Assembly (NCBI RefSeq): GCF_900103455.1
Contig: NZ_FNHI01000001.1
Location: forward strand, 310,001-374,000
Direction: 5' to 3'
DNA from: Streptomyces wuyuanensis
Lineage (GTDB): Bacteria > Actinomycetota > Actinomycetes > Streptomycetales > Streptomycetaceae
DNA: 64,000 nucleotides
The notes beneath the pieces were generated by a model. The model saw nothing but the letters and a program-made list of their open reading frames with translations, made no database searches and was not told the DNA's origin. Numbering within the stretch: the stretch's first letter is position 1; each line of letters starts with the position of its first letter. The position numbers were made by a program, and so were the translations under genes. Positions 59,532 to 64,000 of the stretch are shown piece by piece.

Positions 59532-60983
59532 ATGACGGGCACGACCCGCTCGGAGCACCACGGTGCCGTTCCGGACGACCACGTCATCGTGCTGTTCGGG
59601 GCCACCGGCGACCTCGCCCGGCGCAAGCTTCTGCCGGGACTGTTCCATCTGGCCAAGGCCGGACTGCTGCCCGACCGCTACCGGATCGTCGGCTCGGCGC
59701 CCGCCCAGGCGGCCCTCAGCGACGACGAGTTCCGCAAACGGGCACGGGAGTCGGTCGCCGAGTTCGGCAGGTCCCGGCCCGAGGGCAAGGCGTGGCAGAG
59801 GTTCGAGGAGTCGCTGTCCTTCGGCGCAGCCGACCCCGAGGACCCGGGGCCGCTGCTGGAGGCCGTGCGCGACGCCGAGCAGGCCCTGGGCGGCAGCCCG
59901 CGCCGGCTGTTCCACCTCGCCGTGCCGCCGGCGGCCTTCGCCTCCGTCATCGAACTGCTCGGAGCGACGGGCCTCGCCGACGGCGCACGCGTCATCGTGG
60001 AGAAGCCGTTCGGCACGGACCTGCCGTCCGCCCGGGCCCTCAACGCGACCATCCACTCCGTCTTCGACGAGTCGCGCGTCTTCCGCATCGACCACTTCCT
60101 CGGCAAGGAGTCGGTCGACAACATCCTGGCGCTGAGGTTCGCCAACGGCCTGCTGGAGCCCGTCTGGAACCGCGACCACATCAGCCATGTGCAGATCGAC
60201 GTCCCGGAGAAGATCGGCATCGAGGGCCGTGCCCAGTTCTTCGAGGGAACCGGCACCTTCCGCGACATGATCGTCACCCATCTCTTCCAGCTGCTGGGCT
60301 TCGTCGCGATGGAGCCGCCCACCACGCTCGCCGCCAAGCCGCTGCGGGACGAGAAGGAGAAGGTCTTCCAGTCCATGCGCTCACTGGACCCGGCCCACGT
60401 GGTGCGCGGACAGTACGAGGGCTATCGCGACGAGCCGGGCGTCGACCCCCGGTCGGACACCGAGACGTTCGTCGCGCTGCGCGTCGAACTCGACAACTGG
60501 CGCTGGGCGGGCGTGCCGTTCTACCTGCGCTCCGGGAAGTCCCTGGCGGAGGGGCGGCACATCGTGACGCTCGGCTTCCGGGAGCCCGCGCTGCGGATGT
60601 TCCCGCTGACCGCGCGCCACCGCACCCGCACCAACGAGCTGGTGATCGACTTCGACGACCCTGGCAGGATCGCCGCCCGCTTCCTGGTGAAGGACCCCGG
60701 GCCCGCCATGCGGCTGAGCGATGCCGAGATGGTCTTCAGCTACGCCGAGTCGTTCAACACCATGCACGCGCTCGAGGGGTACGAGCGCCTGATCCTGGAC
60801 GCGATGCTCGGCGACCAGTCCCTGTTCACCCGCTCCGACGGCATCGAGCGGCTCTGGGAGGTGTCCACCCCGCTGCTGGACGATCCGCCGCCGGTCGAGC
60901 CCTACGCCCCCGGCTCCTGGGGACCGGACGGCATCAACCGCCTCATCGCGCCGTACCACTGGAGCCTGCCGGGCCGGCGGTGA
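59532..60983 (+). CDS. zwf: Glucose-6-phosphate 1-dehydrogenase
   Basis: The 483-aa enzyme oxidises glucose-6-phosphate with NADP or NAD. It has the N-terminal GATGDLARRKLLPGL motif (about residues 17-31), the catalytic RIDHFLGKESVDNIL (about 185) and the C-terminal VPFYLRSGKSLAEGRH motif. It starts 3 bases after gnd. The other enzymes of the group connect to it through glucose-6-phosphate. OpcA, which activates Zwf in many actinobacteria, is not adjacent. Confidence 0.97.
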   Translation: MTGTTRSEHHGAVPDDHVIVLFGATGDLARRKLLPGLFHLAKAGLLPDRYRIVGSAPAQAALSDDEFRKRARESVAEFGRSRPEGKAWQRFEESLSFGAADPEDPGPLLEAVRDAEQALGGSPRRLFHLAVPPAAFASVIELLGATGLADGARVIVEKPFGTDLPSARALNATIHSVFDESRVFRIDHFLGKESVDNILALRFANGLLEPVWNRDHISHVQIDVPEKIGIEGRAQFFEGTGTFRDMIVTHLFQLLGFVAMEPPTTLAAKPLRDEKEKVFQSMRSLDPAHVVRGQYEGYRDEPGVDPRSDTETFVALRVELDNWRWAGVPFYLRSGKSLAEGRHIVTLGFREPALRMFPLTARHRTRTNELVIDFDDPGRIAARFLVKDPGPAMRLSDAEMVFSYAESFNTMHALEGYERLILDAMLGDQSLFTRSDGIERLWEVSTPLLDDPPPVEPYAPGSWGPDGINRLIAPYHWSLPGRR

Positions 60984-61022
60984 AGCCCTGCCCTGGGCGC
61001 CGGTCCCGGGCCCGCGTCCACA

Positions 61023-61055
61023 CCGGCCTCCGCGTCCCTTCCGGACGGAGGCCGG
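61023..61055 (+). terminator. Hairpin after zwf
   Basis: A perfect 10-bp stem (CCGGCCTCCG / CGGAGGCCGG) with a 13-nt loop lies 40 bases after the zwf stop. It may separate zwf from the HAD and GH65 genes, which then need their own promoter in the next 120 bases. Confidence 0.7.
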
Positions 61056-61181
61056 CGGGTGCCGGGGAGCGGCGGGCTGCTCCGGATGGCACCGGGCACG
61101 TCATCCCCACGGGGTACGCGCGGTGCGGCGGGAGTCGGCTGCCGCACCCGGCGGCCGCCGTCGCCTCCTAGCCTCGACCGC

Positions 61182-61925
61182 ATGCTGGGGCTTCCCGATC
61201 ACGTGCGCACCTGTCTGTTCGACCTCGACGGCGTCCTCACCCGCACGGCCAAGGTCCACGCCGCCGCCTGGAAGGAGATGTTCGACGACTTCCTGCGCCG
61301 GCGCGCCGACCGCGAAGGCGCCGGCTTCGTACCGTTCGACGCCGTCCGCGACTACGACGAGTACGTCGACGGCCGGCCCCGGGAGGACGGCGTCCGCACC
61401 TTCCTCGCCTCCCGAGGCGTCGAGCTGCCCGACGGGGCGCCCGACGACCCGCCGGAGCGGGAGACGGTCAACGGCCTGGGCACCCGCAAGAACGAGCTGG
61501 TGCTGCGCCGGATCCGCGAGGACGGGGTGGAGGCGTACGAGGGCTCCGTGGCCTATGTGCACGCCGTCCGCGACGCCGGGATGCGCACCGCCGTCGTCTC
61601 GTCCAGCGCCAACTGCCGGGACGTGCTGGTCGCCGCCGGTATCGAGGACCTGTTCGACGAGCGCGTCGACGGGATCGTCGCCCGCGAGCAGGGGCTCCAC
61701 GGCAAGCCCGCGCCCGACACCTACCTGGCCGCGGCCCGCGTCCTCGGTGCCGCCCCGCGGGACGCGGCCGTGTTCGAGGACGCGCTCGCCGGGGTGGAGG
61801 CGGGCAGGGCGGGGAGCTTCGGCCTCGTCGTGGGGGTCGACCGCACCGGGCAGGCCGCGGAGCTGCGGCGGCACGGCGCGGACGTCGTGGTGGCCGACCT
61901 GGCCGAACTGATGGAGTCGCGATGA
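61182..61925 (+). CDS. Beta-phosphoglucomutase-like HAD phosphatase
   Basis: The 247-aa protein is a HAD-superfamily enzyme of the beta-phosphoglucomutase group: [20 protein letters not shown] with the two catalytic Asp, [17 protein letters not shown] (the Ser motif), and [20 protein letters not shown] with the Lys. The cap domain segment [18 protein letters not shown] matches other beta-PGMs. Its stop overlaps the start of the GH65 gene (ATGA). Since GH65 phosphorylases release beta-glucose-1-phosphate, conversion to glucose-6-phosphate by this enzyme is the likely role. A sugar phosphatase is the alternative. Confidence 0.88.
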   Translation: MLGLPDHVRTCLFDLDGVLTRTAKVHAAAWKEMFDDFLRRRADREGAGFVPFDAVRDYDEYVDGRPREDGVRTFLASRGVELPDGAPDDPPERETVNGLGTRKNELVLRRIREDGVEAYEGSVAYVHAVRDAGMRTAVVSSSANCRDVLVAAGIEDLFDERVDGIVAREQGLHGKPAPDTYLAAARVLGAAPRDAAVFEDALAGVEAGRAGSFGLVVGVDRTGQAAELRRHGADVVVADLAELMESR

Positions 61926-64000
61926 TCACCCACTCCGGCTACGCGGTCGAACCGTGGTGCCTGCGCGAGACCGGGCTCGATCTCGGCGTCCTCTCGCAGA
62001 GCGAGTCCGTCTTCGCCCTCGCCAACGGCCACATCGGCTGGCGCGGCAACCTCGACGAGGGCGAGCCGCACGGGCTGCCCGGCTCCTACCTGAACGGCGT
62101 CCACGAACTCCATCCCCTGCCGTACGCCGAGGCCGGCTACGGATATCCGGAGTCCGGCCAGACGATCGTCAACGTCACCGACGGCAAGGTCGTCAGGCTG
62201 CTCGTGGACGACCATCCCTTCGACCTCCGCTACGGCGAACTCACCGCCCACGAGAGGGTGCTGGACTTCCGTGCCGGCGTCCTGCGCCGCACCGCGGAGT
62301 GGACCTCCCCGGCCGGCCGGTCCGTCCGCATCACCTCCGAGCGGCTGGTGTCCTTCACCCAGCGCGCCATCGCCGCGATCGCCTACGAGGTGGAGCCGCT
62401 GGAGGGGGCCGTCCCGGTCGCGGTCCAGTCCGAACTCGTCGCGAACGAGCAGATGCCGCACGACACCGGCGACCCCCGGGTCGCCGCGGCCGTGGACTCA
62501 CCGCTGGAGGCCGAGGAGGACTTCGCCCAGGACACCCGGCTGCGCCTCGTGCACCGCACCAGGAGCAGCGGACTGCGGGTGGGCGCCGCCGCCGATCACA
62601 TCGTCGAGGGCCCCGAGGGAACGGCCTGGTCCGCCGGGAGCGAGCCGGACGTCGCCAGGTTCACGGTCACCTCCACGCTGCGGCCCGGGGAGCGGCTGAG
62701 GCTGGTGAAGTTCGTCGGCTACGGCTGGTCGGGCCGGCGCTCGCTCCCGGCCGTGCACGACCAGGTCGACGCGGCGGTCGCCGTCGCCCGCAGCACGGGC
62801 TGGGAAGGCCTGCTCGCCGAGCAGCGGGCCTTCCTCGACCACTTCTGGGCCTGCGCCGACGTGGAGGTCGACGGCGACGCGCAGATCCAGCAGGCGGTGC
62901 GGTTCTCCCTGTTCCACGTGCTCCAGGCGGCCGCGCGCGGCGAGGAGCGCGCGATCCCGGCCAAGGGCCTCACCGGGACCGGCTACGACGGGCACTCGTT
63001 CTGGGACGTGGAGTCCTTCGTGCTGCCGATGCTCACCCACACCGCCCCCCAGGCCGTCGCACCGGTGCTGCGCTGGCGGCACTCCACGCTCCCCGCCGCG
63101 CGGGAACGGGCCCGGCAGCTGGGGTTGGCCGGGGCGGCGTTCCCCTGGCGGACCATCAGCGGACCCGAGTGCTCGGCCTACTGGCCCGCGGGGACGGCCG
63201 CGTTCCACGTCAACGCCGACATCTCCTTCGCCGTGGCCCGCTACGTGGAGACCACAGGCGACGAGGTGTTCGAACGGGGTCCGGGACTGGAACTGCTCGT
63301 GGAGACGGCACGGCTCTGGCACTCCCTCGGCCACCACGACCCCGAGGGCGTCTTCCACATCGACGGAGTCACGGGCCCCGACGAGTACAGCGCCATCGCC
63401 CGGGACAACCTCTACACCAATCTGATGGCGCGCCGGAACCTGCTGACCGCGGCGGACACGGCGGCCCGCCACGCCGACCGGGCCGAGGAGCTGGGCGTCG
63501 ACGACGAGGAGACCGCGGCCTGGCGGGACGCGGCCGTCCGGATGGCCATGCCGTACAACGCGGCCCTCGGCGTGCACGAGCAGTCCGCCGGATTCACCAC
63601 CTTCCAGCACTGGGACTTCGCGAACACCCCGCCCGACAAGTACCCGCTGCTGCTCCACTTCCCCTACTTCGACCTGTACCGCAAACAAGTCGTCAAACAG
63701 GCCGACCTGGTCTTCGCCATGGTCACCTGCGGGGACGACTTCACGGCCGAGCAGAAGGCGCGCAACTTCGCCTACTACGAACCGCTGACCGTGCGGGACT
63801 CCTCGCTCTCCGCCTGCTGCCAGGCCGTGATGGCCGCCGAGACCGGGCACCTGCGGCTCGCCTACGCCTATCTGGCCGAGGCGGCACTGATGGACCTGGA
63901 GAACCTGGAGCACAACACCCGCGACGGGCTGCACATCGCCTCCCTCGCGGGCACCTGGATGGCCCTGGTCCTCGGCCTCGGCGGGATGCGCCGGCACGAG
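61922..64000 (+). CDS. GH65 disaccharide phosphorylase-like glycoside hydrolase (3' end off window)
   Basis: The visible 693 residues cover most of a GH65 enzyme. The N-terminal beta-sandwich ([20 protein letters not shown], then [19 protein letters not shown]) is followed by the (alpha/alpha)6 barrel with [34 protein letters not shown] and the catalytic-acid motif [20 protein letters not shown]. The segment [20 protein letters not shown] holds the phosphate-binding region of the phosphorylases. It overlaps the HAD gene by 4 bases (ATGA). Maltose, trehalose, kojibiose and nigerose phosphorylases all belong here; the substrate cannot be told. About 100 residues are missing. Confidence 0.9.
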   Translation, partial: MITHSGYAVEPWCLRETGLDLGVLSQSESVFALANGHIGWRGNLDEGEPHGLPGSYLNGVHELHPLPYAEAGYGYPESGQTIVNVTDGKVVRLLVDDHPFDLRYGELTAHERVLDFRAGVLRRTAEWTSPAGRSVRITSERLVSFTQRAIAAIAYEVEPLEGAVPVAVQSELVANEQMPHDTGDPRVAAAVDSPLEAEEDFAQDTRLRLVHRTRSSGLRVGAAADHIVEGPEGTAWSAGSEPDVARFTVTSTLRPGERLRLVKFVGYGWSGRRSLPAVHDQVDAAVAVARSTGWEGLLAEQRAFLDHFWACADVEVDGDAQIQQAVRFSLFHVLQAAARGEERAIPAKGLTGTGYDGHSFWDVESFVLPMLTHTAPQAVAPVLRWRHSTLPAARERARQLGLAGAAFPWRTISGPECSAYWPAGTAAFHVNADISFAVARYVETTGDEVFERGPGLELLVETARLWHSLGHHDPEGVFHIDGVTGPDEYSAIARDNLYTNLMARRNLLTAADTAARHADRAEELGVDDEETAAWRDAAVRMAMPYNAALGVHEQSAGFTTFQHWDFANTPPDKYPLLLHFPYFDLYRKQVVKQADLVFAMVTCGDDFTAEQKARNFAYYEPLTVRDSSLSACCQAVMAAETGHLRLAYAYLAEAALMDLENLEHNTRDGLHIASLAGTWMALVLGLGGMRRHE

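Overview
The window is about 72% G+C, with GTG and TTG starts, purine-rich Shine-Dalgarno sites and long perfect-stem hairpins between convergent genes. Gene content (coproporphyrin-dependent heme enzymes, WhiJ-type regulator triad, streptogrisin-like protease, Tat-exported PhoX-like protein, TIGR04222 proteins, Rhs remnants) points to a Streptomyces chromosome. Most of it is ordinary core sequence. The exception is a degenerate accessory island at about 39.1-43.9 kb, part of which is visibly less G+C rich.

Layout. 0-7.8 kb: a LuxR-type response regulator running off the left edge, a DUF3000 gene divergent from hemE, an FAD/NAD(P) disulfide reductase, a DUF4349 lipoprotein, then cgoX/hemY and chdC/hemQ, i.e. 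three enzymes of the coproporphyrin branch of heme synthesis. 7.8-14.3 kb: a secreted tripeptidyl-aminopeptidase-like hydrolase, then a minus-strand group of a DUF4142 protein, a DUF692/MNIO enzyme with an extra C-terminal domain, a membrane TIGR04222 protein with a Cys/Gly-rich tail, and a second TIGR04222 membrane protein. The MNIO plus Cys-rich-tail pair is the most interesting candidate system here. 14.3-25.2 kb: PTH2-like hydrolase preceded by 32-bp tandem repeats, a 58-aa zinc-ribbon protein, streptogrisin-like protease, PPK2 kinase, PhoX-like protein, OsmC, ZapE ATPase, a RibD-C reductase, murC and msrB.

25.4-39.1 kb: two unknown proteins, a tRNA-like element with an 8-nt anticodon loop, a MerR regulator facing a 19-bp-spacer promoter and an alpha/beta hydrolase with a Cys nucleophile, an arginase-fold enzyme with a changed metal ligand, a DUF397 / XRE-DUF5753 / ATP-binding triad, a VOC protein, a P-loop kinase, a SUKH-type protein, a divergent SDR/TetR pair sharing a large dyad, and an M24 peptidase. 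39.1-43.9 kb: an IS5-type remnant, an IS630 element with a broken transposase bounded by perfect 22-bp inverted repeats that also enclose a complete unknown gene, two toxin remnants each joined by an ATGA overlap to an intact candidate immunity gene, and an FG-GAP protein fragment.

44.0-64.0 kb: treZ and a GH1 beta-glucosidase (divergent), a GNAT acetyltransferase, an HSP90 protein translationally coupled to a 1093-aa TPR protein, a DUF1707-FHA protein, a universal stress protein, and a tkt-gnd-zwf-(beta-phosphoglucomutase-like HAD)-GH65 run that ends at the right edge. That last group reads as a pathway: disaccharide phosphorolysis gives beta-glucose-1-phosphate, a mutase gives glucose-6-phosphate, and Zwf, Gnd and Tkt carry it into the pentose phosphate pathway. 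All calls come from reading the sequence; no database search was run.
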